A DNA stretch of 25,348 bases from Knoxdaviesia capensis. Lineage: Eukaryota; Ascomycota; Sordariomycetes; Microascales; Gondwanamycetaceae. The notes under the pieces are model-generated. The model saw only the letters and a list, made by a program, of their open reading frames with translations, was not told the origin of the DNA and searched no databases. Made by a program: the position numbers and the translations under genes. Shown in pieces: positions 1 to 11,142 of this stretch (position 1 is its first letter; each line of letters begins with the position of its first letter). The stretch is from the NCBI GenBank assembly GCA_001510575.1, contig LNGK01000022.1, positions 1 through 25,348 of the forward strand. Direction: 5' to 3'.

Positions 1-82
1 CCCTAAGTAACCCTAAGTAACCCTAAGTAACCCTAAGTAACCCTAAGTAACCCTAAGTAACCCTAAGTAACCCTAAGTAACC
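1..82. repeat. Telomeric repeat array, (CCCTAAGTAA)8 plus partial unit
   Basis: Eight perfect copies of the 10-base unit CCCTAAGTAA fill positions 1-80, and a ninth unit starts at 81 and breaks off after CCCTA. The C-rich strand runs 5'->3' inward from the first base, the orientation expected at a left chromosome end; the G-rich strand is TTACTTAGGG. The unit contains the common fungal TTAGGG core with four extra bases (TTAC). The array has no sequence variation, and the next bases belong to a retrotransposon, so no telomere-associated spacer is present. Perfect periodicity at the very end of the sequence makes a telomere far likelier than an internal microsatellite; I cannot tell how many more units lay outside the window. 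Confidence 0.93.
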
Positions 83-3000
83 CTAGTTTACTAACGAATA
101 ACTAATAAACGCCGTTTATAGTATTTATTAATACTAGAATAGCTAGCGTATTCGTCTCTAAATCGTACGCCTATCGCTATTTAACGCTATACCGGTCCGC
201 TAACCCCCTACGTCTTAGTAGCCTAGGCGGTAATAGTAGTTTCGCTATTATTAACGATATCGTTATTTCCTTCTAATTAACGACTATTAACGGACTATCC
301 GAAGTTATTTCTATAGTAACTAGTATTATTACTAACGGTACCTATCCTACTAACCTAACTATTAGCTAAAGTAGAGCTATAAAGCTTAGTTATACCGACG
401 CTAATAGTATAATAAAGCTTATACTCCTACGCGATTCCCTTATTATTTTATATTTCTACCCTCCCTAGAAACGAGATAATATCGCTATTACTTATACTAC
501 CTCTATTACTAATTCTAATCCGATAAATATTACCTCTTCCTACGATAATATTACCCCTTTTTATAATAAACCTACCTCTTTCTACGATAAGAACCTCCCT
601 TTACCTCTATCGATATATATTTATAGTATTTTACCCGCGGACCCTAATACCTATACCCTCTCCTATATTACCTCTAAATCGTTTCCCTTTATTATATACC
701 TCGCTAAATAATAATATAATAATACTTTTTTACCCCGATAAATATTTCTTAGAATAGTAAATACCGATTAAGTAACTATCGAATTTAATAAAGAGCTATT
801 ACTTAAGTATAAGAAATAACTATTACTTACGAAAGAGCGTACGAAACGCGACGCTATTCGTAGTACCTATATTATTATAGAAAACTAATAGAAGAAGGTA
901 AATACCGAAGCCCTAATAATTATATAAAAGGCCTTTAATAATAATACCTTCGTCTTTATTCTACGGTATTTCGATACTAGACCGGACGTAAAGGCCCGTA
1001 CTTAATATAATATTAAGACCGCTAATACTAAACCTAGATCTCTCCCCCTACGCCGCTATAGCCCCTATTAACGTAAAATTATAAAGGAATTTACTAATAA
1101 ACTACTCTTACTCGGTATTATTCGATACGCTATTAACTCCCTATAATCCGTACTTACCTTATTACTACCTAAGAAGCCCCTCCTTAGTAATAACTAGCTT
1201 AGATACCGTTTCGTAATTAACTATTATACGCTAAACGAAGTTACGTAAAAAGTAGCCTATCTACTACTAAATATCGAGGATTCCCTCTAATAGGCCGCTA
1301 GATACCGATTCTATACCTTTCTTAACCTAGAAGACGGCTTCTAGTAAATAGTTATAGACCCCGAGGTAGTACTAAAGATAGCGTTTTCTACGTTATTTAG
1401 ATAATATAAATAGCTTCGTATATTATTTAGCTTTATAAACGTACCTATAACCTTTTAGCGTTTTATAAATAAGGTCCTTAAGCTAGTACGTACCTTTACT
1501 ATAGGCCTTTTAGATAATATTTATATTTAAAGTAAGATAATAATAGAATTAGCTAAGAGAATAATCGCTATTCTACGTTAATTAAGCTACTATTAACTAT
1601 TATTAAACCTTAAGAAGTACGAATAGTTCGTTAAAGAAGGTAAGTTCCTAGGAATAATTATCTCTATCTATAGTATTTATCTTAACTTTAAGAAAGTAGC
1701 TACCGTCTATGAAAAACTAGCGCCTACTACTATTACTAAGATCCGTAGCTTTTTAAATACCGCTAGCTATTTACGCCGCTTTATCCCTTACTTTATATAT
1801 AAAACACGTCTACTCTATAAGTATATTAGAGTAAATAAGCCTAAAGGTATATAAGTATAGCTAGATAACGAGTTATTATAAGCCTAGCGTAATATTCGTA
1901 ATACTATAGCCTCCCTCCCGGAGCTACGTAACTACGACTATATACTCCTATTAGTACTTAAGACTAATATTTCTAATTATACCGTTAGTATTACGTTATT
2001 TTAATTATAATACGATTCTAATAATAAACGTAGCGTTTTACGCTTAGTTACGTACTTTAACGCCGTTTTATCGAAGACCTAGTAGCGATATAGTACTTAA
2101 GAGAGAGAAATACTTACTATTATTATATTATTATAGTATTAAAAGAGCTAGTTAGAAGCTACTAAGATTACTATTATTACTAACTATAAAACCCTACGCC
2201 TTTTTACTACTAAGTAAGAATAGCTAGCTAGAATATTACGATTTCTCGATATAATTATATATTATAACGTACGTATTTACTACCGATCTAGTAAAGCTAA
2301 TATTTTAGTTAATTAGTTATTACGGCTACGTATAGATATAACGCTTGTAACGAATAAAAAGGAAGGGTACGAAACGAACGATAATAATACGTTAACTAAC
2401 GCCTTTCCTATTATTAATAACGAGACCCCTAGATTACTAAACTAACGATTTAAGATACGTCTACTAGCGTAACTACCGTAAAACGACGCTAAATAGCCTC
2501 TAAGTAATACTATAAATACTAAATAACCTACGAACGATATACTAATCGCCCCTAATATTAAGAAGTTAAATAACCTTAAATAGTATAATATCTAGGATAT
2601 TATTAACTACTTAGAGAATAGCTATCTACTCCCCTATCGTATCCCTTTAACCTTTATTTAAGACTATTTCGCTATCTTTTATAGTAAAGTATATACCGTT
2701 ATTAACTATATCTTAATAAAGATACTAACGTACGAGGCCTCCGTTTTAGAAGCTATTAAGGTTTATAAGCTAGAAGGCTATACGCGTATTAGTACCTTAT
2801 ATACGCTATTAACTAAATAAGTATAGTATCCTAACTTAATTTTAGCTATAAATAAGGCCGTTTAACGGTATATAGAATATTAATTACTATAAAAGCCCCT
2901 TAAAGTAACGGAATCGCTACGACTAATACTAACCGTACGATTATTAGTACGCTAGGGAATAGACTTTACTAGCCGTTTTATTATTAATAGTAAACGGATA

Positions 3001-3888
3001 TAGCTATTAATAGTAGTTAAGTATACTACTAGCTACGTTATAATAGCTATAGACCCTTATAATAGTACCTTAGCTATTACGAAGTTACTAGTAGTATATA
3101 TTTATATAGTATTCGGACCGCTAGTTAAGATTATTACCGATAATAACGCCCCCTTTAACTCTAATAAATTTAAGACCCTCCTTGCTAACTATAACCCCCC
3201 TATATAATAGTATCGTATAACGATATACTATCTATAGACGAATAGCTAAGTTAAGCGCTTTAATAAGTAAATTAAGTATATCGCTAGCTATCTAACCGGC
3301 GCTAATACTAAAAACTAAGAAGATATTAATTAGCTAATAATTATTCCTAAGGCTATACGTATCTACCTAAATAGACCGTAAATAAGTAGTTTTTCCCTAT
3401 ATTACCTACTTTTCGGTACTAAGCCTTACGATAGCGTTACCTATATTACTACGCCGTATAAATAGGAGCCTACTATAGACGAAGTTATTGCCTCCTAGTA
3501 AGATTTAGCTTATGAAAGATAGTTATTTAAGACCGTTTACCTATTATCTAACTCTATAAAGGTATACTAAATATATATCTATACTATATTATAGAACGAT
3601 AAGGCTACGTATCGTATTTTTAGTAAAAGTAACTAGACGTTACGATATTAATTATAAAAGTATAAACACGAGCTATTCTACGATAGACCGTAGCTTATTA
3701 TCGACGTTTACTAAGGTAATACCTATACTCTAGAGTTACTAGGCGGTTATCGACTTAATAAACGCTATAATAGGTTTAACCTATTCCTAGCGTACGTCGA
3801 GGACGGCTAACCTATTCGTAGCCTTTAATATACTAGTCGTCGCCTTCTCGAGCTAGATCGTAAGCGTCTATCGTCTATTAGTAGATAG
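83..3888 (+). pseudogene. pol: Gypsy pol relic (protease-RT-RNase H-integrase) of Gy-T
   Basis: One frame (codons starting at positions 1 modulo 3) reads a Ty3/gypsy Pol with only TAA/TAG interruptions, all explained as former Gln or Trp codons. The aspartic protease DTG motif is at 130-138, now Asn-Thr-Arg. RT spans about 960-1620, with FLNLEDGF (the first catalytic Asp now Asn) and LLDN at 1510-1518 in place of LLDD. RNase H spans about 1950-2330. The integrase zinc finger lies at 2764-2880, its His and Cys ligands all now Tyr. In the catalytic core, Asp codons at 2962 and 3139 remain, but the Glu is Lys (3253-3255, after GTT, a TG-to-TA change). The C-terminal tail reads to a TAG at 3886, which may be the true stop or a lost Trp/Gln. 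I see no convincing chromodomain. The frame is cut at its 5' end by the telomere. Confidence 0.9.
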
Positions 3889-4668
3889 CTACCTTACCTT
3901 ATACTATTCTTTCCCTTTTTATTTTTTTATTTATTATTTTACTTTTCCTTTATAATATTTATTCTATAGTTATCCCCTATTTATATCCTAATTCTATCTA
4001 TATCCTAATTTCCTTTATTCTATTTTTATTTTCGGCTACGCCTTACTATTAAGCTATACTATTTTCCCTTTTTAGAATTTTTCTTTTATTATTCTTTTTT
4101 TATTTTACCGCTATTACCGCTAATATTCCGCCTTTTATATACTTTTTCCGATTTTTCCCTATATATTTCCCTACTTTTAACCTATTTTACTATATTAATA
4201 ATTAATAGAACGCTCTAGACTTACTACTACGCCTATATACTATTTTTTTCTTTCTTCCTTTTTTTATTCTTAATTCCTACGCTTTACGCTAGCTACCTAT
4301 ATTTACGTAGCTAACTATTACCCTTTCCTATATTTATATAACGAAGGGAAGGGAAGGAGGTGCTAATTATACTATTTAATAACCGAATAATATAATACCG
4401 CTATAGTACGATATTCTAAATACCGCGATTAACTTAAATATCCTTTATTTAGCTATCCCTTCTATCCCCTAAGACCCGCTTTTCTTAGTAACTACTTAGT
4501 TTAATAGCTATTAAGACTATATTAGCTAATAGAAAGACTACTATAATACGATAAACGCCGTAATAACCTTACCTTTTACGATAAAAAGCCTAAATTCTTT
4601 CCTATTTATAATAAATAAAGAAACGAATAGTTATATAACTAATAAAGAAGTATAAGAAACTAGCGATC
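3889..4668 (+). other. Pyrimidine-rich spacer between pol and ORF3 (Gy-T)
   Basis: About 780 bases follow pol in the sense strand. The first part (to about 4270) is T/C-rich low-complexity sequence with long T runs and a short repeated block around 3979-4015 (two TATATCCTAATT-like units). No motif or family is recognised, and no polyadenylation or promoter signal can be singled out against such an AT-rich background. The same tract is present in Gy-2 at about 15438-16220 on the other strand, so it belongs to the element and is not a separate insertion. Confidence 0.6.
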
Positions 4669-5860
4669 TCTAGCTATAAACGATTTAGAATTAGATAGTT
4701 CTTTATCTCTCTTATTACTACTATCCCTTTCTTATCTATCCTTCCTATTACTAATACTATTAATAGCTATTCTACTTACTAAGCCTACTATTTATATTAT
4801 AAACGATAATAATATCTCTTAATAGCCTACTAATAATAATAATAATAACGTTAATAATACTTTATTACTTACTATAGCCGCTATTCCCCTTACCGCTACT
4901 CCCGCTACGAACGTACCGCGCGTTACCGCTATAATCGGAGCTATCGAGCTAATTCTATATACCTAATACGTACTAAAACGTATCGAATACCTAGGTATTC
5001 TCTACTATCGATACGTTATTAATAACGTTATATAGAATACTTATATTAAATACTATAACTATTAAGTTAATTACTAGGTACCTAGTAATATATTAACCGA
5101 AATAGATACCTTTATAGATACTAATGAGAATTAGATTAATACGCTAAGTACGTAAACCTAAGCGCTACGGGATATCGCTATAGCTAAGTATCTACTTATC
5201 TATAATAGAGGCGCTACGGCCGCTAATTAGAAGTTAAATAGCGAGGAATTTAATAACGTAAGCCGTTTTATTAATACCGTAACTATACTATATACCTTTA
5301 CGGGACTCCCCGTACCCGTTTAACCGACTATTATACGCTTATAGCGTACGGCTTTAGCGCTAGCCCTAACTACGGTATACCTATTACCTCTCTTTTTAGC
5401 TACTAAAGCTACTAAAATTAATATTATTAAGGGAGGACCCCTACCGGTACCTACTCCGCTAGTAGTAGCACCCGCTATACTAGTCGTTATAGTACTAATA
5501 CTAGCCGGTAGAGCCGCTATTATACTAGTAATACTAGTATTTACGCTAATAGCTATACTAATAGTAGCTACCGCTATCGTAATAGCACCCCCTTTCCTTA
5601 ATACCCTAGTCCCTATTACCTTTATAGCCTAATTCCCTAGCGTAGCGCCCGCCTATATTAACTAATAATAAGTAGATAAGTTACGTAATCGCTACCTATA
5701 TAGCATAGTATAGGCCGTTATTATCTAACTAGGCGTCGTAATATTCTTAATCCCTCTTAATACTATCTAATACTAAGGTATTTACGTTATTAAATAAATA
5801 AAACGGTACCTATAGCTACCTAAAACGCTATAAATAGGAAGTTCCTTTTTATTATACTAG
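4669..5860 (+). pseudogene. ORF3 relic downstream of pol in Gy-T, function unknown
   Basis: A frame on the same strand as pol, interrupted only by TAA/TAG, can be followed for roughly 1.2 kb; both ends are estimates. It starts with a Ser/Leu-rich part, passes a poly-Asn run from an AAT tandem tract near 4831-4850, then gives a charged, probably coiled-coil segment around 5090-5280 (for example EIDTFIDTNENQINTLS), a Pro/Val/Ala-rich hydrophobic stretch around 5400-5640, and a tail with possible membrane-type segments. The position, between pol and the 3' LTR, is that of an env-like or accessory ORF in other Metaviridae. I do not recognise a domain, and RIP inflates Ile/Val, so the hydrophobicity may be partly artificial. 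The antisense strand also has a fairly open frame, so the coding strand is inferred, not proven. The homologue in Gy-2 is at about 14246-15437. Confidence 0.45.
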
Positions 5861-6095
5861 ATACCTATTTTCTTATCGATTACTATTATTATTCCTATCT
5901 AACTACTATTTAGACTCGCTTTATATTATATTTCTTTTTATACGCTTAGAAAAATCGAAAAGGATAAAAAAAAGGACCCCTAGAAAAACATAAAAAATAA
6001 TTAAAAACCGTTCGTAATACGAGCATAAAATTATATAAAGGGAAGTCCTTTCGATATCCTTTACTAGTTAAAGGTAGATCGCGGACGATCTAGTT

Positions 6096-6106
6096 AAGAA
6101 AGGGGA
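6096..6106 (+). other. Polypurine tract of Gy-T
   Basis: AAGAAAGGGGA lies three bases upstream of the 3' LTR, the usual place of the purine tract that primes plus-strand DNA synthesis in LTR retrotransposons. The same sequence stands at the same distance in Gy-2 (complement of 14000-14010), which supports both the element orientation and the LTR boundary. Confidence 0.7.
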
Positions 6107-6109
6107 TCT

Positions 6110-6392
6110 TATAGATCCCTAATAGGTTAGAGTATATTATAATTACGTATAAACGTATACTAATATATATAGATACTACCTAGTAGTAAGTATTTAGGTA
6201 TATATCTATATATATATAAATACCTTAAAGAGCTAGTAAAAGACCTATAAAAGGCAGATATCTACCGCGCTTTTATAGGAAATATCTTAAGATAGAAAAA
6301 ATTCAAGCTTCCCTTTATATATATTTCTCTATACGTATCTTATAATTATAACTTATTTATTAGTCCTTTAGACTATATATCTAGGAATCATA
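6110..6392 (+). repeat. 3' LTR of Gy-T (283 bp)
   Basis: This is the same 283-bp repeat as the two LTRs of Gy-2, read on the + strand. The intact consensus ends are TGTGGATCCC and GGAATCACA. Here the start reads TATAGATCCC and the end GGAATCATA, both the result of CpA/TpG loss. A TATA-like motif TATAAAAGG is at 6246-6254. The right edge at 6392 is fixed because 6393 onward matches uninterrupted integrase sequence of Gy-2 from 17052. Confidence 0.88.
6246..6254 (+). promoter_or_regulatory. TATA-like box in the Gy-T LTR
   Basis: TATAAAAGG sits about 137 bases into the LTR. The corresponding site is kept in the Gy-2 5' LTR as TATAAAAAG, so it is the best candidate for the element's promoter core. 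It is inferred from sequence only; being in a 3' LTR of a dead copy it would drive no element transcript. Confidence 0.45.
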
Positions 6393-9300
6393 AGGGTCTA
6401 TAGCTACTATAGCGTAGCCGGTAGCGTACTCGATTACTATTAATAGCTATATCCGTTTACTATTAATAATAAAACGATTAGTAAAGTCTATTCCCTAACG
6501 TGCTAATAATCGTACGGTTAGTATCGGTCGTAGCGATTCCGTTACTTCGGGGGGCTTTTATAGTAATTAATATTCCGTATACCGTCGAACGGCCTTATTC
6601 GTAGCTAAAATTAAGTTAGGATACTATACTCGTTTAGCTAATAGCGTATATAAGGTACTAACGTACGTATAGCCTTCTAGTTTATAAACCTTAATAGCTT
6701 CTAGAATAGAAGCCTCGTATATTAGTATTTTTATTAGGATACGGTTAATAACGGTATATACTTTACTATAAAAGATAGCGAAATAGTCCTAAACGAAAGT
6801 TAAAGGAATACGATAGGGGAGTAGATAGCTATTCTCTAGATAGTTAATAATATCCTAGATATCGTACTATCTAAGGTCGTCTAACTTCTTAATATTAGGG
6901 GCGATTAGCGTATCGTTCGTAGGTTATTTAGTATTTATAGTATTATTTAGAGGCTATTTAGCGTTATTTTATAGTAGTTACGCTAGTAAACGTATCTTAA
7001 ATCGTTAGTTTAGTAGTTTAGGGGTCTCGTTATTAGTAGTAGGAAAGACGTTAGTTAACGTATTATTATTATTCGTTTTATACCCTTCCTCCTTATTCGT
7101 TACGAGCGCTATATCTATACGTGGCCGTAATAACTAATTAGTTAAAATATTAGCTTTTCTAGATTAATAGTAAATACGTACGCTATAGTATATAATTATA
7201 TCGAGAAATCGTAATATTCTAATTAGCTATTCCTACTTAGTAATAAAAAGGCGTAGGGTTTCGTAGTCAGTAATAATAGTAATCTCCGTAGCTTCTAATT
7301 AGCTTCTCTAATACTATAATAATATAATAATAGTAAGTATTTCTCTCTCTTAGGTACTATATCGCTATTAGGTCTTTAATAAAATAGCGCTAAAGTACGT
7401 AACTAAGTATAAAACGCTACGTTTATTATTAGAATCGCGCTATAGTTAGAATAACGTAATATTAATAGTATAATTAGAAGCGTTAGTCTTAAGTACTAAT
7501 AAGAGTATATAGTCGTAGTTACGTAGCTCTAAGAGGGAGGCTATAGTATCGCGAATATCGCGCTATACTTATAATAACTCGTTATCTAGCTATACTTATA
7601 CGCCTTTAGGTTTATCTACTCTAGTATACTTATAGAGTAGACGCGCTTTATATATAAAATAGGGGATAAAGCGGCGTAAATAGCTAGTAGCGTTTAAAAA
7701 GCTACGGATCTTAGTAGTAATAGTAAGTACTAGTCTTTCGTAGATAATAGCTACTTTCTTAGGATTAGGATATATATTATAGATAGAGATAATTATTCCT
7801 AAGAACTTACTTTCTTTAACGAACTATTTATATTTTTTAAGGTTTAATAATAATCGATAGCGGCTTAATTAACGTAGAATAGCGACTATTCTCTTAGCTA
7901 ATTCTATCGTTATCTCGCCTTAAATATAAATATTATTTAAAAGGCCTATAGTAAAGGCGCGTACCGGCTCGAGGACCTTATTTATAAAACGCTAGAAGGT
8001 TATAGGTACGTTTATAAGGCTAAATAGTATACGAAGCTATTCGTATTATCTAAATAGCGTAGAAAACGCTATCTTTAATACTACCTCGGGGTCTATAACT
8101 ATCTACTAGAAGCCGTCTTCTAAGTTAAGAAAAATATAGAATTAATATCTAGTAGCCTATTATAGGGAATCCTTAATATTTAGTAATAAATAAGCTATTT
8201 TTTATATAACTTTATTTAACGTATAGTAGTTAATTACGAAACGGTATCTAAGCTAGTTATTATTAGGGAGGGGCTTCTTAGGTAGTAATAATATAGGTAC
8301 GGATTATAAGGAGTTAATAGCGTATCGAATAACGCCGAGTAAGAGTAGTTTATTAGTAGATTCCTTTATAATTTCACGTTAGTAGGGGCTATAGTAGCGT
8401 AGGGGGAGAGATCTAGGTTTAGTATTAGCGGTCTTAATATTATACTAAATACGGGCCTTTACGTCTAATCTAGTATTAAAATACTATAAAATAAAGATAA
8501 AGGTATTATTATCGAAGGCCTTTCGTATAATAGTTAAGGCTTTAGTATTTACTTTCTTTTATTAGTTTTCTATAATAATATAGGTACTATAAATAGTATC
8601 GCGTTTTATACGCTCTTTCATAAGTAATAGTTACTTCTTATATTTAGGTAATAGCTCTTTATTAAATTTAATAGTTACTTTATTAGTATTTACTATTCTA
8701 AGAAACGTTTATTAAGGTAAAAGAGTATTATTATACTATTACTTAGTAAGGTACGTAATAAAGGGAAACGATTCGGAGGTAATATAAGAGAAGGTATAAG
8801 TATCGGGGTCTATAGGGGAAATACTATAAATATATATCGATAGAGGTAAAAGGAGGTTTTTATCGTAGAAAGAAATAGGATTATCGTAAAAAGGGGTAAC
8901 GTTATCGTAGGAAGAAGTAATATTTATTAGACTAAAATCGGTAGTAGAGGTAGTATAGGTAATAGCGATATTATCTCGTCTCTAAGGAAGGTAGAAATAT
9001 AGAATAATAGGGGAATCGTATAGGAGTATAAGCTTTATCGTACTATTAGCGTCGGTATAACTAAGCTTTATAGCTCCGCTTTAGCTAATAGTTAAGTTAG
9101 TAAGATAGGTACCGTTAGTAATAATATTAGCTACTATAGAAATAACTTTAGATAATCCGTTAATAGTCGTTAATTAGAAGGAAATAACGACGTCGTTAAT
9201 AATAACGAAGCTACTATTACTACCTAGGCTATTAAGGCGTAAAGGGTTAGTAGACTGGTATAGCGTTAAATAACGATAAGCGTACGATTTAGAGACGAAT

Positions 9301-10590
9301 ACGCTAGCTATTCCGGTATTAATAAATACTATAAGCGGCGTTTATTAGTTATTTATTAGTAAACTAGTATAGAGGCGGTATCGTTTAAGGTATCCTTCGT
9401 ATCGTAGCTATTTTATTAGTATCTTACTAATTAACGTTAATTCCTTTACTAAAGGGATTATAAATAGTATAGAATAGTAAGTAATGTTAGCGAAATAGTT
9501 ATTATCTACGTCTAAGCCCGTAGCTTCTAAGAGGGGAGATCCTTTAGGAGATAAGTCTTCTTTCTATATAGGGTATATACTATAAATAGCGGGTTTCTTA
9601 TCCCCTCTCCTATTATTCCGCTATCCTTTATCCGTTATTAGTTTATCTTTATTCCTAAAGGGGTATAGAGTAAGGGAACGGTATATCTTTTAGTCTTAAG
9701 ATAGTCTTTATAAATAATTACGGTTACGGGAGGTATTTCGAGAATAATTACGAGGCTTACGGGAATAACTACGATTATCTATCGTTTAGCCTCGGTTTAT
9801 CGTGAAACGCGTATTCTAACGCGCCTTTTAATATCGATTATTATTCTTAGTACGTAGCTCTATATATTCGCGAACCTAATAACTTATCTTTTTATATCGG
9901 AAATATATAGATTTATCTCTATCTTTATCTTACGTAATATAATTAAGTACTTCTTTATAGGTTCTAAATTATAACGTTTCTCCTTCCTCCTTAGTCTTTA
10001 GTACGGTATTTAGCTAAGCGGTATATAATTATCTAGTCTTTAATAGGTAGTAGGTAGTATTAACTATAGTATAGATACTAAAATCGGGGGTTATATCTTA
10101 CTATATCTTATATTATAAGTCTATAATATTATAACGTAGAATATCTTCTACTATATATCGAATATAATATATTTTAAGTAAGTTATTAGTAGAATTCTAT
10201 ACTATTTTAATTAAAAGTTTAATAGCTTTATATTTAGACTTATTCTAATAATTAAACGCGAGAGCTATAAATATATATAAAGGGGTAGATATTAATATAT
10301 AACTAGAGATAAATATTAATATAGATTCTACTAGTATAAGCTATAATATATCGGTATACTATCGAATAAAATACTAAAGGGGTATAAATTCGCCTCTAAT
10401 TACTAGTAGTATTCGAGATATCTAATACGTATATAGAATTATAGATTTATATAAGTAGGTCTAAATACGTATTAATTATACTATAACTATATAGTCTACT
10501 TTACTTAAGTAGTTACTTTATAGCTAACTAATAGCTTTTTTACCGTTTTTCTTACGATCTTCTCTATTACTAATATCTAATAGGAGTATT
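6393..10590 (-). mobile_element. Ty3/gypsy copy Gy-1, interrupted at both ends
   Basis: This segment is a co-linear, same-strand homologue of 17052-21249 in Gy-2. It starts inside integrase (left edge at the Gy-T LTR) and stops inside gag (right edge at the copia LTR start, 10591). Its missing integrase C-terminus, ORF3 and 3' LTR would have lain beyond the 5' end of Gy-T and went with the broken chromosome end; its gag N-terminus and 5' LTR should lie beyond the 3' end of the copia element, outside the window. It is the oldest layer of the nest, since both neighbours inserted into it. Confidence 0.9.
6393..10590 (-). pseudogene. gag-pol: Gypsy gag-pro-pol fragment of Gy-1
   Basis: Read on the minus strand, one frame holds the gag C-terminal half, protease, RT, RNase H and the integrase N-terminal half. 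The gag CCHC zinc knuckle is at 9864-9905, with all Cys/His codons now Tyr. The protease DTG is at 9312-9320, now Asn-Thr-Gly. The RT first Asp is Asn (LNLEDG), and the YxDD-box pair at 7932-7937 is Asn-Asn, so this copy has lost both Asp residues of that box. The first integrase Asp codon (6486-6488) remains. Codon distances from zinc knuckle to DTG (195) and from DTG to the RT box (461) equal those in Gy-2, so no indel has shifted this frame. The frame has many TAA/TAG stops; the left end stops after the integrase residues Asp-Pro, where Gy-T entered. Confidence 0.9.
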
Positions 10591-10830
10591 TGTTGAATAT
10601 TGGATTAATTTATATTATATTATCCTTTATATAGCCGGAAGTTCATAACAAAGAATAAGGCTACGATAAACAGCCTAGGGAACAATAATAGATATAATAT
10701 GGATTTACGAAGAGCCTAGTATGGGAAGGGAAGCCTTAGAAGGTATTAGGGATCTAGACGGGAGGAAGCCTAGATCCCATAGGGGATAAGAAGGAAGCTT
10801 TCCCCCTATCTATTCTAGTATAGTATTTCA
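10591..10830 (+). repeat. 5' LTR of the copia element (about 240 bp)
   Basis: The left edge is set by comparison with Gy-2: homology of Gy-1 to Gy-2 stops at 10590 and the new sequence begins TGTTGAATATTGG, a typical copia LTR start. The right edge is set at TTTCA (10830) as the last CA before the leader; without the 3' LTR this could be off by some bases. The LTR retains CATAACA, AACAGCC, GAACAATA and ATGGATT, so RIP has been light here compared with its surroundings. A TATA-like TTTATATAG is at 10626-10634. Confidence 0.8.
10626..10634 (+). promoter_or_regulatory. TATA-like box in the copia LTR
   Basis: TTTATATAG lies 36 bases into the LTR. In copia elements the LTR supplies the RNA polymerase II promoter. 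The assignment is by motif and position only, and chance matches are common in AT-rich DNA. Confidence 0.35.
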
Positions 10831-11142
10831 TAGCTATTAACTACTTATCTTATTTTTTACCCCCTACCTTTATGAATAGTATTAACTATAAAGTTACGCT
10901 TCTAATTCTAACCGCCTTTTCCTATATTTTCTAATAGGTTATGAGCCTAGCGCTCGTAGCTTTATACCTTACTATTTTCGTTTCGACCTACCCCTCCCCC
11001 CCTGTTTTCGGATCCCAGAAGCCGTTTAACTCCTATGGCACTCCGATTTTTTACGTTCTAATAGAACGAGTTTTAGTAACTAATTCTACCCCCCTTCCCT
11101 TACCGAGTTAGCCTTACTATTTACGATATTATATAACGATCG
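10831..11142 (+). other. Copia leader between LTR and gag
   Basis: About 310 bases separate the LTR from the inferred gag start. A primer-binding site is expected directly after the LTR (TAGCTATTAACTAC), but I cannot match it to a particular tRNA after RIP. Short frames with ATG at 10873 do not join the gag frame. The part 10985-11045 (including CCTGTTTTCGGATCCCAGAA) still carries CA/TG, extending the lightly mutated zone that begins in the LTR. Nothing else is recognised here. Confidence 0.6.

Larger units (their letters stand above)
83..6392 (+). mobile_element. Ty3/gypsy LTR retrotransposon copy Gy-T, 5' end lost at the telomere
   Basis: This stretch is homologous, in inverted orientation, to 13714-20026 (copy Gy-2), with only a few bases of length difference over 6.3 kb. 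It runs from the start of the protease through RT, RNase H, integrase, a 3' spacer, ORF3 and polypurine tract to a complete 283-bp 3' LTR ending at 6392, where terminal CA has become TA. The 5' LTR, leader and gag are absent because the telomere array abuts at 83-85. Its right end lies inside the integrase of copy Gy-1, so Gy-T inserted into Gy-1; the opposite target-site copy was lost with the chromosome end. The whole element is saturated with CpA-to-TpA changes and cannot be active. Confidence 0.92.

Noticed and set aside
3541..3888. Chromodomain at the integrase C-terminus
   Set aside because: The tail reads like an ordinary integrase C-terminal region ending in Arg/Leu-rich sequence; no chromodomain aromatic-cage pattern is visible, although Trp and Tyr codons are distorted by RIP.
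4831..4850. AAT trinucleotide tract as an independent microsatellite
   Set aside because: The same tract is present at the matching place in Gy-2 (about 15260-15282), so it is part of the element, most simply poly-Asn/Gln codons of ORF3.
10873..10940. Short ATG-initiated frame before copia gag
   Set aside because: It is not in frame with gag, has no protein-like pattern and ends at TAA/TAG within a few codons; the gag frame is better started at 11143.
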